64,000 nt of DNA, taken from the NCBI RefSeq assembly GCF_000725885.1, contig NZ_JODR01000022.1:1-64000 (forward strand). The letters are read 5' to 3'. The stretch comes from Streptomyces albus subsp. albus. GTDB taxonomy: Bacteria > Actinomycetota > Actinomycetes > Streptomycetales > Streptomycetaceae. Each line of letters starts with the position of its first letter. Position 1 is the first letter of the stretch. This document shows, in pieces, positions 50,754 to 59,108 of this stretch. Both the position numbers and the translations under genes were made by a program. Under the pieces are notes generated by a model. The model made no database searches, was not told where the DNA came from, and worked only from the letters and a program-made list of their open reading frames with translations.

Positions 50754-52021
50754 CGGCGCGGCCTCCTCCCCGCCCGGGCCGGGGCGCCCCCGGACACCGG
50801 GGCACGGCCGTCGCAGGCGGCGGCGTAGGCGGCGAGCAGCGAACGCTGGGAGTTCCGCCAGGAGAGCTGCCCGCTGATCCGCTCCTGGCCGGTCCTGCCC
50901 ATCCGGGCCCGCTTCTCGGGATCGTCCAGCAGCATCGCGATGAGCTTCGCGAACTCGGCCTCGTCGTTGGCGGGCGCGTAGACGGCGGCGTCCCCGGCGG
51001 AGACCCGCGCCTCCCGCAGATCGAACGAGACGATCGGCCGGCCCATCGCCATGTACTCCAGAACCTTGTTCATGGTCGACACGTCGTTGAGCGGATTGCG
51101 CGGGTCGGGGGAGAGGCACACGTCCGCGGTGGACAGGTAGCGCACCAGGTCGGCGTCCGGGATGCGCCCGGTGAACTGCACCTGCTCGGCCAGCCCCAGC
51201 CGCCCGGACAGCTCCACCATCGCGTCGAAGGCGTCGCCGGCGCCGACGAACACCGCGTGCCAGTCGGTCCGCCCCAGCTCGTCGCGCACCTTCGCCAGGG
51301 CCCGCAAGGCGTAGTCGACGCCGTCCTGCGGGCCCATGACGCCCAGGTAGCACAGCAGATGAGGCTTGCCGCGCTTCAACTGAGGCTCGGGCGGCACCGG
51401 CCGGAACCGGTCCGTAGCGGGTGCGCTGCGCACCACGAAGACGTCCTCCGGCCGCCGTCCGCCGCGGCGCACCGCGACCTCCCGGTAGCTCTCGTTCGTG
51501 GCGAGCACGATGTCCGCGGCCCGGTAGGTGAGCCGCTCCAGCGCGCACACGGCGCGGTAGAGGACGTCCCGGCCGCGGCCGAACCGGGACAGGTACAGCT
51601 CGGGCACCAGATCGTGCTGGTCGAAGACGAACCGCGCGCCGCGCCGCTTGAGCCACAGCGCGGGCAGGAACAGCAGGTCGGGCGGATTGCACGCGTGGAT
51701 CACATCGACCGGGCCGACCCTGCGGGCCAGCCGGGCCGTGTGCCACAGCGCCGCACCGTACTCCCGCAGATAGCCGGCGGGCCCGCCGGTGGCCGCACGC
51801 AACGGGTAGCGGTGGATCCGCACCCCGTCGATCTCCGCCTCCGGCTCCGTGTCCCGCTTGCTGCCCCGGGGGCAGATGACGTCCACCGTCCAGCCCGCGT
51901 CGCGCAGCGTCGTGCACTCCTGCCACACCCGCCGGTCGAACGGCACCGACAGGTTCTCCACCAGGATCAGCGCGCGCCGGTCCGGCCGGTCGCCACCGCT
52001 GGTCGTCGTGTCACCAAGCAA
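50750..52021 (-). CDS. Glycosyltransferase family 4
   Basis: 423 residues, GT-B fold. The N-terminal region has ILVENLSVPFDRRVWQECTT and the donor-binding part TMNKVLEYMAMGRPIVSFDL. The start is uncertain: TTG 52021 overlaps the preceding gene by 11 bases, and no in-frame ATG or GTG occurs before the conserved region. It probably adds an early sugar to the lipid-linked unit, being the first glycosyltransferase after the initiating enzyme. Donor sugar unknown. Confidence 0.88.
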   Translation of the reverse strand: MLGDTTTSGGDRPDRRALILVENLSVPFDRRVWQECTTLRDAGWTVDVICPRGSKRDTEPEAEIDGVRIHRYPLRAATGGPAGYLREYGAALWHTARLARRVGPVDVIHACNPPDLLFLPALWLKRRGARFVFDQHDLVPELYLSRFGRGRDVLYRAVCALERLTYRAADIVLATNESYREVAVRRGGRRPEDVFVVRSAPATDRFRPVPPEPQLKRGKPHLLCYLGVMGPQDGVDYALRALAKVRDELGRTDWHAVFVGAGDAFDAMVELSGRLGLAEQVQFTGRIPDADLVRYLSTADVCLSPDPRNPLNDVSTMNKVLEYMAMGRPIVSFDLREARVSAGDAAVYAPANDEAEFAKLIAMLLDDPEKRARMGRTGQERISGQLSWRNSQRSLLAAYAAACDGRAPVSGGAPARAGRRPRR

Positions 52022-53327
52022 GGCCTATGTACCCCGGTTCGGTCCGGCGCGCCTCGGCGTCGGGAAGGCGGACAAGATCGATCAGTACCGGGCCCTCGCC
52101 CATGGGCAGCGCCGACAGCACGGCCGGATCACTGGTCCCCACCAGACACACCTCGGCGTGGTCGAGGACCTCGTCCACGGAGTCCGCGAGCAGCTGCGCC
52201 AGGTGCGGCAGCCGCGTCTCGATGTACTCGCGGTTCGCGCCCAGCAGCCGGGACATGCTCACGTTGGCGTCGTAGATCTTGAGGTCGTACCCCTTGCCGA
52301 AGAGCCGCTCCGCCAGCTCGACGAGCGGGCTCTCCCGCAGATCGTCGGTGCCGGGTTTGAACGACAGCCCCAGCAGGCCCGCCCGGCGCCTGCCGGTGCG
52401 CTCGACCAGCTCCACCGCGCGCTGCAGGTGCGCGGAGTTGGAGGGCAGCACATGGGCGAGGATGGGCACCGACACATCGGCCCGCTGCGCCGCGTGGACC
52501 AGACTGCGCAGGTCCTTGGGCAGGCACGAGCCGCCGAAGGCGAAACCGGGCCGCAGATAGGCGGGGCTGATGTTCAGCTTGCGGTCCGCCAGGAAGACGT
52601 CCATCACCTGGTGCGAGTCCACTCCGAGCGCCTGGCACACCGCGCCCAGCTCGTTGGCGAAGCCGATCTTGAGGCCGTGGAACGCGTTGTCCGCGTACTT
52701 GATCGCCTCGGCCGTCGGGATGGGCACCCGGAACACCTCGCCGGGCAGCCCCTTGTACAGCGCCGTCACCGCGTCACCGCTGGCCGTGTCGAGCTCGCCG
52801 ATGACGGTCTTGGGCGGGTCGAAGAAGTCCCGCACGCTCGTGCCCTCGCGCAGGAACTCCGGGTTCACCGCCACCCCGACGTCCACCCCGGCCGTGCCGC
52901 CGACGTGCTTCTCCAGGATCGGCACCAGCAGGTTCAGACAGGTGCCCGGCAGCATGGTGCTGCGGAAGACGACGGTGTGCCGCCCGCCCCGCTCGGCCAG
53001 CGCCTCGCCGATCTGTTCGGTCACCCGCTCCAGATACGTGGTGCACAGGCTGCCGTTGGGCTCCGACGGCGTGCCCACGCACACCAGCGACACCTCACTG
53101 TCCCTGATCGCCTCGCGGACGTCGCCGGTGGCGCGCAGCGCCCCCGTCCGCACGACCTCGGCGACGAGTTCGCCGATCCGCTCCTCGACCACCGGCGCCC
53201 GGCCGCCGTTGACCAGGTCGACCTTCACCTGGTTCACGTCCACCCCGACGACCTCGTGCCCCATGTCGGCCAGGCACGCGGCCGATACACAGCCCACGTA
53301 GCCGAGCCCGAAAACGCTGACCCTCAT
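52011..53327 (-). CDS. GDP-mannose 6-dehydrogenase-like nucleotide-sugar dehydrogenase
   Basis: 438 residues. The N-terminal Rossmann fold is VFGLGYVGCVSAACLADMGH. The catalytic Cys lies in GFAFGGSCLPKDLRSL, and LGLSFKPGTDDLRESPLVEL is the C-terminal UDP-binding-like region. By wording it is closer to AlgD (GDP-mannose to GDP-mannuronate, two NAD+) than to typical UDP-glucose dehydrogenases, but the sugar nucleotide must be tested. ATG 53327 has GGAGGG upstream. It is the second gene of the polysaccharide operon. Confidence 0.9.
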   Translation of the reverse strand: MRVSVFGLGYVGCVSAACLADMGHEVVGVDVNQVKVDLVNGGRAPVVEERIGELVAEVVRTGALRATGDVREAIRDSEVSLVCVGTPSEPNGSLCTTYLERVTEQIGEALAERGGRHTVVFRSTMLPGTCLNLLVPILEKHVGGTAGVDVGVAVNPEFLREGTSVRDFFDPPKTVIGELDTASGDAVTALYKGLPGEVFRVPIPTAEAIKYADNAFHGLKIGFANELGAVCQALGVDSHQVMDVFLADRKLNISPAYLRPGFAFGGSCLPKDLRSLVHAAQRADVSVPILAHVLPSNSAHLQRAVELVERTGRRRAGLLGLSFKPGTDDLRESPLVELAERLFGKGYDLKIYDANVSMSRLLGANREYIETRLPHLAQLLADSVDEVLDHAEVCLVGTSDPAVLSALPMGEGPVLIDLVRLPDAEARRTEPGYIGLAW

Positions 53328-53400
53328 GACCCGTCCCTCCCCCCAGGCAGGCCCTTTCGGCCTGCGATCCGTGCGACGGCCGTTCCCCGGCACCCGCGCA

Positions 53401-54924
53401 TCAGTAGGCCCCCTGCCCGCGGAGCACCGCACGCAGCGTCTTCCACAAGATCACCGTGTCCAGGGCGAGCGACCAGTCCTCCACGTACCGCAGGTCCAGC
53501 CGGACCGCCTCCTCCCACGGCAGGTCACTGCGCCCGCTGATCTGCCACAGGCCGGTGAGCCCCGGCTTGACCAGCAGCCGCCGCCGGATGTCCGGTCCGT
53601 ACGCGGCGGACTCCTCCGGCAGCGGAGGCCGCGGACCGACGAGCGACATCGAGCCGGTGAGTACGTTGAACAGCTGCGGGAGTTCGTCGATCGAGTACCG
53701 GCGCAGCACGGCACCCACCCGGGTCACCCGAGGGTCCCGGCGCAGCTTGAAGAGCAGGCCGGCGCCCTCGTTGCGGTGGGCCAGCGCGGCCCGCGTCCCG
53801 TGTGCTCCGGCGACCATGGTGCGGAACTTGAAAATGGTGAACTCCCGGCCGTCCTTGCCGACCCTGCGCTGGCGGTAGAGCGCCCCACCGCGGCTGTCCG
53901 CCACCACGAGCAGCGCGACCAGCACCATCAGCGGTGCGAACACCACCAGCAGCAGGGCCGCGCCGAGCCGGTCGACGACCTCCTTGACCACCCGGCGGCC
54001 CCCCGTGAAGGCCGGCATGCTCACCCGCAGCAGCGGGATGCCGAGCACCGCATCGACGTGCAGCCGCGGGCCGGCCACCTCCATCAGCACGGGCGCCACG
54101 ACCATCTCGGCGTCGCTGCCTTCGAGGTTCCAGGCCAGCCGCTGCAAGCGGTCCGGTGACCAGTGCGGATCCGGTGTGATCGCGACGACACGGAAGCCGT
54201 CGCGCCGGACGTGTCCCGCGACGTCCGCCAGCCGGCCGACGACCGGTACCCCGTCGAGCTGGTCGCCGTCGATACCGCGGCCGTCGGTCGTGCACACCGC
54301 GTCCACCCGCCAGCCCAGATGCGGGAACTTACGTGCCCGGGCGATCAGATCGCGTACGGTGGCCGGGCTTCCGGCCGCGAGCACCGGCCGCAGACACCGC
54401 CCTTCCTTGCGCTGCTTGTGCAGCCACAGGCGCAGCAGATACCGCGCGGTCATGGTGACGAGCGCGATCGCGGGAATCGCGACGAAGATCCAGAGTTTGA
54501 TGTTGCGCGAGGTCAGGGCGATCCCGCCGAGCGCCAGCACGACGGCCGCCGTGAACAGTCCGCGGCCGAGCCGGCGGAACTCCTCGGCGCCCTGACCGAG
54601 CACGACCGGGGCCCAGGCCCGGCTCACCGCGAGCGCCGCCAGCACCAGCAACTCGGTGCCGAAGGCGAGGATGCCCCATTTCTCGTGCCAGTTGGCCGCG
54701 TCACGGGCCCCGAAGAAGCCACCGATCGCCGCCACCACGAAGGCGGTCGTCACGGTGTCGGTGACGATCACCGTACGGCGGTACCGCTGCTCCCAGTCGG
54801 TCGCCGGCCAGCCGATCGCCCCGTCCGCCAGACGCCCGCGCGCCGACGGAAAAGGGCTGGCTAATTCCCCCCGTTGCACGGTTCCCCCCCAGACAGCCAG
54901 TGTTCCGACGTTTTCGCCCAGCAC
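53401..54924 (-). CDS. Initiating polyprenyl glycosylphosphotransferase
   Basis: 507 residues from GTG 54924. The N-terminal half has about four membrane helices and a Rossmann-like CoA-binding region (VLAAGSPATVRDLI). One more helix (LGAALLLVVFAPLMVLVALL) is followed by the bacterial sugar transferase domain: FTIFKFRTM, RYSIDELPQLFNVLTGSMSL, VGPRPPLPEE and KPGLTGLWQISGRSDLP. It transfers a sugar-1-phosphate to undecaprenyl phosphate, starting repeat-unit synthesis. It is first in the operon, and a hairpin covers its ribosome binding site. Confidence 0.92.
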   Translation of the reverse strand: MLGENVGTLAVWGGTVQRGELASPFPSARGRLADGAIGWPATDWEQRYRRTVIVTDTVTTAFVVAAIGGFFGARDAANWHEKWGILAFGTELLVLAALAVSRAWAPVVLGQGAEEFRRLGRGLFTAAVVLALGGIALTSRNIKLWIFVAIPAIALVTMTARYLLRLWLHKQRKEGRCLRPVLAAGSPATVRDLIARARKFPHLGWRVDAVCTTDGRGIDGDQLDGVPVVGRLADVAGHVRRDGFRVVAITPDPHWSPDRLQRLAWNLEGSDAEMVVAPVLMEVAGPRLHVDAVLGIPLLRVSMPAFTGGRRVVKEVVDRLGAALLLVVFAPLMVLVALLVVADSRGGALYRQRRVGKDGREFTIFKFRTMVAGAHGTRAALAHRNEGAGLLFKLRRDPRVTRVGAVLRRYSIDELPQLFNVLTGSMSLVGPRPPLPEESAAYGPDIRRRLLVKPGLTGLWQISGRSDLPWEEAVRLDLRYVEDWSLALDTVILWKTLRAVLRGQGAY

Positions 54925-54928
54925 TGTT

Positions 54929-54944
54929 CCTCCCCCCGGGGAGG
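54929..54944 (-). promoter_or_regulatory. Hairpin masking the ribosome binding site of the first polysaccharide gene
   Basis: Perfect 7-base stem CCTCCCC/GGGGAGG with a two-base loop. On the - strand the GGAGG Shine-Dalgarno, four bases before the GTG at 54924, lies in the 3' arm. Confidence 0.6.
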
Positions 54945-54964
54945 CTCACGCCCCCCGCAGCGAT

Positions 54965-54979
54965 CTCCCCCGCGGGGAG
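54965..54979 (-). promoter_or_regulatory. Second leader hairpin
   Basis: CTCCCC-N3-GGGGAG repeats the sequence of the first hairpin about 36 bases further upstream; a weaker third version (CCCCGGCGGG) follows near 55007. Confidence 0.5.
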
Positions 54980-55817
54980 CCTCCGCCCCCGCGCCGCGCT
55001 GTACCTCCCCGGCGGGACGCCCACGCCCCCCGCGCACGACATCCCCGCACGTCCGGCGCCCCGGGCACACCCCACCCCCGCGGCGGTGGCCTCGGATGCC
55101 CGCCGGACCTCGAAGGTGCGCGAAGACCTGCCGGGTCCCGGGTGCTCCCCGCACCCGGTACCCGCTCGGCCTCCGGTAAGCGATCACGCCCACACCTGGT
55201 GCCGGGGACGCGACTGCTGACTGTGTGCAGCGCCGAACTAAAGATCATTTTTCATCGCTTCATGCCCGAAGGCCTGAAGCACGGTCAATCTAGACCATGC
55301 GGAGCCGGTATGAAGAGAGGATGTGGAGAATTGGTGCCCAAGCTTTGAGACACGCTTCACTGATCGATGACAGTCTCCGTACGCCTCGATGTCACCACCC
55401 GCTCCCGCAGCTCACCCGGGCAGCGCGCTGCCGCCCGCCGACAGCACGGAAGAGCCACACCGGACGTTCCGCGACCGGCGTCCGGAAGGCGCACCTGGAC
55501 GGCGCACCCGCGCATCCGGAGGCGCGGGCGCCTGGGCGGTGAGCCCCCGGCGCATCCGGAGCCGCGGGCCCCTCGGCGAAGGGACGCCGGATGACGCGCT
55601 CCACAGCCGCGGCCCCCTGGGGCAACCCTCCATCTCCCGCGCAGGCCCCCAACCACCGCGGGAGCGGGCCCCTTGGGCACCGACCAGCCGAATGCGCACG
55701 CTGGCCGCCCGGGCCCCGGCCGGTGGTCTCCGACAGGCTGACGCGGGGAAGAATGCGAGCAGTCGGGCCGCATGCCCATGCCCCGCCGGTACCCGCCTTC
55801 GCCGCACGGAGGTCACC

Positions 55818-56417
55818 ATGGCATCACCCGGCAGGCCGCCGAGGCGGATCGCCGTGGTCGGTCCGGTCGCCTCCGGCAAGAGCACTCTCGCAGCTGCCCT
55901 GGCGTCGCACACCAACCTGCCGAACATCGAGCTGGACTGCCTGTTCTGGGGGCCGGCCTGGACGCCTGTCCCCGCCGCGGAGTTCCACGCCCGGGTACGG
56001 GACGCACTCGCGGGCGAGGACTGGATCGCGGAGGGCAACTTCGGTGGTGCGGTCGCGGACACGCTGCTGGCGCGGGCCGAACTGGCCATCTGGCTGGATC
56101 TGCCGCTGCGCCTGTGCCTGCCCCGTCTGGTGGTCCGGTCGGTACGGCGGGCCGCCACCGGACGAGAACTGTTCTCCGGGAACCGTGAGACGCTCCGCCA
56201 CTTGCTGGCCCGTGATTCGATCCTGTGGTCGGGCCCGGCCCATCATCACCGGGACCGCCGCCGCTGGTCGGCCGCGCTCGCCCGGGCAAGCGCCGCAGGC
56301 ACACCACTGGTGCACCTGCGCAGCGCCCCGTCCGTTGCGCCCCTCCTCGCGGCGCGCGGGCTCCTCCCGCCGGAAGCCACCACGCGAGGGCAGGGGTTCT
56401 CCCGCTCCCCGCGGTGA
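55818..56417 (+). CDS. P-loop NTPase, adenylate-kinase-like
   Basis: 199 residues. Walker A is VVGPVASGKST near the N-terminus. WLDLPLRLCLPRLVVRSVRR is the segment following the Walker B strand in topology-modulation/adenylate-kinase-like proteins of the FlaR type. ATG 55818 follows ACGGAGG. It may phosphorylate a small substrate; function unknown. Lies downstream of the noncoding region and is followed after 56 bases by an AraC gene. Confidence 0.8.
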   Translation: MASPGRPPRRIAVVGPVASGKSTLAAALASHTNLPNIELDCLFWGPAWTPVPAAEFHARVRDALAGEDWIAEGNFGGAVADTLLARAELAIWLDLPLRLCLPRLVVRSVRRAATGRELFSGNRETLRHLLARDSILWSGPAHHHRDRRRWSAALARASAAGTPLVHLRSAPSVAPLLAARGLLPPEATTRGQGFSRSPR

Positions 56418-56473
56418 AACCACCCGGCACGCTGGCTTCTCGTCCTGCCTCGCGGGGAGGGAGACTGACCGCC

Positions 56474-57358
56474 GTGACGAGGCAACGCTCCCTTCTGGGG
56501 CGGTACGTGAAGACGTTGGACGCGTACGATCTCGGCCCCGGCCCGGTCGGCGTTCACCGCGGACTGCCCTCCACCACCGTGTCCCTCACCCTCCCCCTGG
56601 ACGACCCGGTCGAGATCGGGTGGGCCGCACGTTCCGCCCCGCGCACCCGCCACCGCGCCGCCGTGGCCGGGCTGCACCTGGACGCGGCCGAACTGCGGCA
56701 AAGAGGGTGCACCCGCGGGGTGTATGTGACTCTCAGCCCGCTGGGCACCGCCGCGCTGCTGGGGCTTCCGGCGTCCGCGCTCGCCGGGCACGTGGCCGAC
56801 CTCGCCGACGTCGCCCCGGCGCTGGCGGACCTGCCGGAGCGGCTGGCCGCCTGCCGGACCTGGCCACAACGCCAGGCGCTGGTCGAACACGCCCTGCTCA
56901 CCGGCCTCGCCCGGCACGGCGAACGCGACAACGCACCGGAACTGCGGGCGATGCTCGCGGCGCTGGCCCGCACCTCCCGCGTGCACGAGGCCGCCGAGCT
57001 GGTCGGCTGCTCCAGACGCCACCTGAGCGGCAGGCTCCGTACGGAACTCGGGGTGACACCGAAGGAGTACCAGAGACTGGTCCGTTTCGAAGCCGCCCGC
57101 AGCCGGCTCGCGGCACTCGGCACCACACAGGCCGGCCTGGCGGACGTGGCCGCCGCAGCGGGCTTCGCCGATCAGGCGCATCTCTCCCGTGAGTGGCGGG
57201 CCATGGCCGGATGCGCACCCACCCGATGGCTGCGCACCGAAGGCCCGGCGGCCGGGGGCGGGCCTGCCCACTGCCGGTCGCTCGGCGAGGAGACCGTGCC
57301 CGGCGCGGCCGGGGCTGTTCCCAGATGTTCAAGACGCGGCGGCGCCCCGACCGCATGA
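56474..57358 (+). CDS. AraC family transcriptional regulator
   Basis: 294 residues from GTG 56474. The C-terminal double HTH has VHEAAELVGCSRRHLSGRLR and QAGLADVAAAAGFADQAHLS followed by REWRAMAGCAPTRWL. The N-terminal domain contains GVYVTLSPLGTAALLGLP, typical of actinomycete AraC regulators encoded with VOC proteins. Its stop overlaps the ATG of the VOC gene, suggesting translational coupling and a shared function. Confidence 0.88.
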   Translation: MTRQRSLLGRYVKTLDAYDLGPGPVGVHRGLPSTTVSLTLPLDDPVEIGWAARSAPRTRHRAAVAGLHLDAAELRQRGCTRGVYVTLSPLGTAALLGLPASALAGHVADLADVAPALADLPERLAACRTWPQRQALVEHALLTGLARHGERDNAPELRAMLAALARTSRVHEAAELVGCSRRHLSGRLRTELGVTPKEYQRLVRFEAARSRLAALGTTQAGLADVAAAAGFADQAHLSREWRAMAGCAPTRWLRTEGPAAGGGPAHCRSLGEETVPGAAGAVPRCSRRGGAPTA

Positions 57359-57759
57359 TCGAGCGCATGACGCATCACCGGATCCTGCCCCGCCTGATCG
57401 TGCCCGACCCCGACCGCGCGTCGGCGTACTACCGCGACGCCCTCGGAGCCGAGGAGGTGTTCCGCGCCCCGGGCGACGACGGCCGGCCCACCGTCGTGGA
57501 GCACCGCCTCGGTGGCTCGTCCTTCCGGGTCTCACCCGCCGTCCCGGCATGGGGATGGCTCTCACCGGACGATCTGGGCGGCTCAGCTGTGCTGATGGAG
57601 ATCGAGGTCGACGACCCGGACGGAACCGGCGCACGGATGACGGCGGCCGACGGCGCCGAGGTGGCCGTACCGATCGAGAACCGCCCCTACGGCAAGCGCT
57701 CGGGCCGCATCCGGGACCCCTTCGGCCACCTGTGGATCATCACCGGAGAGCCGCGCTGA
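57355..57759 (+). CDS. VOC (glyoxalase/bleomycin resistance-like) protein
   Basis: 134 residues from ATG 57355, which overlaps the AraC stop (ATGA); ATG 57367 is an alternative. PRLIVPDPDRASAYYRDALG and RIRDPFGHLWIIT mark a single-chain VOC fold of the PhnB/YdeM kind. Metal ligands are not fully evident, so binding or sequestration of a ligand rather than catalysis is possible. It presumably works with the AraC regulator. Confidence 0.85.
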   Translation: MIERMTHHRILPRLIVPDPDRASAYYRDALGAEEVFRAPGDDGRPTVVEHRLGGSSFRVSPAVPAWGWLSPDDLGGSAVLMEIEVDDPDGTGARMTAADGAEVAVPIENRPYGKRSGRIRDPFGHLWIITGEPR

Positions 57760-57877
57760 GCGAGCCGTCGGCGCCGCGGCGGGGGAGAGGGCAGCGAGGG
57801 CGGGGTGAGGCCGGGCGCCGGCACCGGAGGGACTCAACCACCCCGCTCCGCCGGCTCCCCCGGTAGAGTCCACGCGC

Positions 57878-58432
57878 ATGTACCCGATCAGCCGTTGCGG
57901 CCATCGACTCGCGCTTCGGGAACTGACCCCGGAGGACGCGGACGCCGTGTACGGGATCTACGGCAGTCCGCAGGCCACCGAGCACCTGTCCTTCGCACCC
58001 CGCTCCCGTGACCAGGTGCGCGACCTCCTCACCCGGTCGATCGCCTCGGCGGCGTCCGATCCGCGGGAGGAGTACGCCCTCGCGGTGACCGAGCGGGCCG
58101 GCAACGAACTGATCGGCTTCGGCCGCCTCGCCATGGACCCCCACCAGCCCCGCGGCGCGACCTTCGGCTTCGCCCTCCGCCCGGCCTCCTGGGGCCTCGG
58201 GTACGGGACCGAGACCGTCCGGCTCCTGCTCGGCCTCGGCTTCGAGGAACTGCACCTCCACCGCATCTGGGGCGCGCGTTCCCCGCTCAACGAGGCATCG
58301 GCACGCACCATGCGGGCCGCGGGAATGACGGAAGAAGGACGCATCCGCCAGCACATCCACAAGGCAGGCGCGTGGCGCGATTCCATCGTCCACGCGATGC
58401 TCGACAGCGAGTGGGAGACGGCGGCACGCTGA
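57878..58432 (+). CDS. GNAT family N-acetyltransferase (RimJ-like)
   Basis: 184 residues. LALRELTPEDADAVYGIYGS begins the fold. RPASWGLGYGTETVRLLLGL is the acetyl-CoA motif A, and NEASARTMRAAGMTEEGRIR is the motif B region of RimJ/RimL-type enzymes. It acetylates an amine or protein N-terminus. ATG 57878. A hairpin (58463-58504) follows before the convergent broken gene. Confidence 0.88.
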   Translation: MYPISRCGHRLALRELTPEDADAVYGIYGSPQATEHLSFAPRSRDQVRDLLTRSIASAASDPREEYALAVTERAGNELIGFGRLAMDPHQPRGATFGFALRPASWGLGYGTETVRLLLGLGFEELHLHRIWGARSPLNEASARTMRAAGMTEEGRIRQHIHKAGAWRDSIVHAMLDSEWETAAR

Positions 58433-58462
58433 CGCCGACGCCGCATACAGCCGCCCCCGGGT

Positions 58463-58504
58463 CCGCGGTGGCGCGCGGCGCGCGGCCCGGCCGGGGCACC
58501 GCGG
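58463..58504. terminator. Possible terminator between convergent genes
   Basis: CCGCGGTG (58463-58470) and CACCGCGG (58497-58504) with a 26-base GC-rich loop, between the GNAT stop and the convergent frameshifted gene. Confidence 0.4.
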
Positions 58505-58548
58505 CCCCGGTCGGACCCGCCGGGACACCGGCGGGGGACGCGCGGCTC

Positions 58549-59108
58549 CTACGCGTCCTGGTCCGGCGGCGTGATCCCGAGGTCGACACGCATGACGTGG
58601 CGCATCTTCCACAGCGGATCCCACAGCTTGTCGAAGCTCTCCCACGCGGTGTCCAGACTCTCACCCTGCCGGGCGGTGCCTTGGTCGAGCCGCATCAACA
58701 GCCCGTACATCGCGCCGAGATGACGGTTGGCCGTGCTGGCCGTCTCCGCCACGGGGTCGGGCAGCACCATCTGGGCCTCGGCATGACGCAAGCGGTGGTC
58801 GCGGCGTGCCCGGTCCAGCTCCGACCGCAGCTCCTCGGTCACCTCACCCGCCTCCAGGGCGTGCAGGACCTTGGCCATCGCATTGGCCAGGTCGCGCGTA
58901 CCGGCGCTGAGGGCGGCATAGCACGTGCGCCGCGCCTCGAACTGCGCCTGGAGCGTGGCGTACTCGCGTCGTCCTGCTGGAGCCGCCTCGTGTGCTCCAG
59001 CTCCCGGGCCCTGGCGCGGTCGGCACCCCGCTGGGTGATCACGGCCGCTGCGAGCGTGCCGCCGACGCCCAGAACCGCGATCACGATCTGGCTGACTGCG
59101 CTGTCCAA
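58549..59108 (-). pseudogene. Frameshifted membrane-anchored protein
   Basis: Read from TTG 59108, a protein begins LDSAVSQIVIAVLGVGGTLA (membrane segment) and continues to LEHTRRLQQDD. It then loses frame at about 58964-58967. One frame over it resumes as EYATLQAQFEARRTCYAAL and runs to the stop at 58549 via HALEAGEVTEELRSELDRA. One missing G (GCGAG for GCGGAG) would restore about 186 residues, mostly helical. No annotated function is known to me. It is either a true pseudogene or a sequencing error. Confidence 0.75.

Larger units (their letters stand above)
54925..55817. other. Noncoding leader and divergent intergenic region
   Basis: 893 bases without a supported gene. The left part is a C/G-block-rich leader with the two hairpins. 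At 55220-55330 the base composition falls and contains GGTC-N6-GACC (55283-55296), GCTTCA/TGAAGC arms (55257-55280) and a TTGACC on the - strand (complement of 55283-55288). This is the likely promoter region of the polysaccharide operon. At 55511 and 55551 GCGCATCCGGAG is repeated 40 bases apart. The rest shows nothing recognisable. Confidence 0.55.

Noticed and set aside
55389..55817. N-terminal extension of the P-loop gene from 55389
   Set aside because: The upstream frame is Pro/Arg/Gly-rich with no domain, and ATG 55818 has a good ribosome binding site immediately before the Walker A motif.
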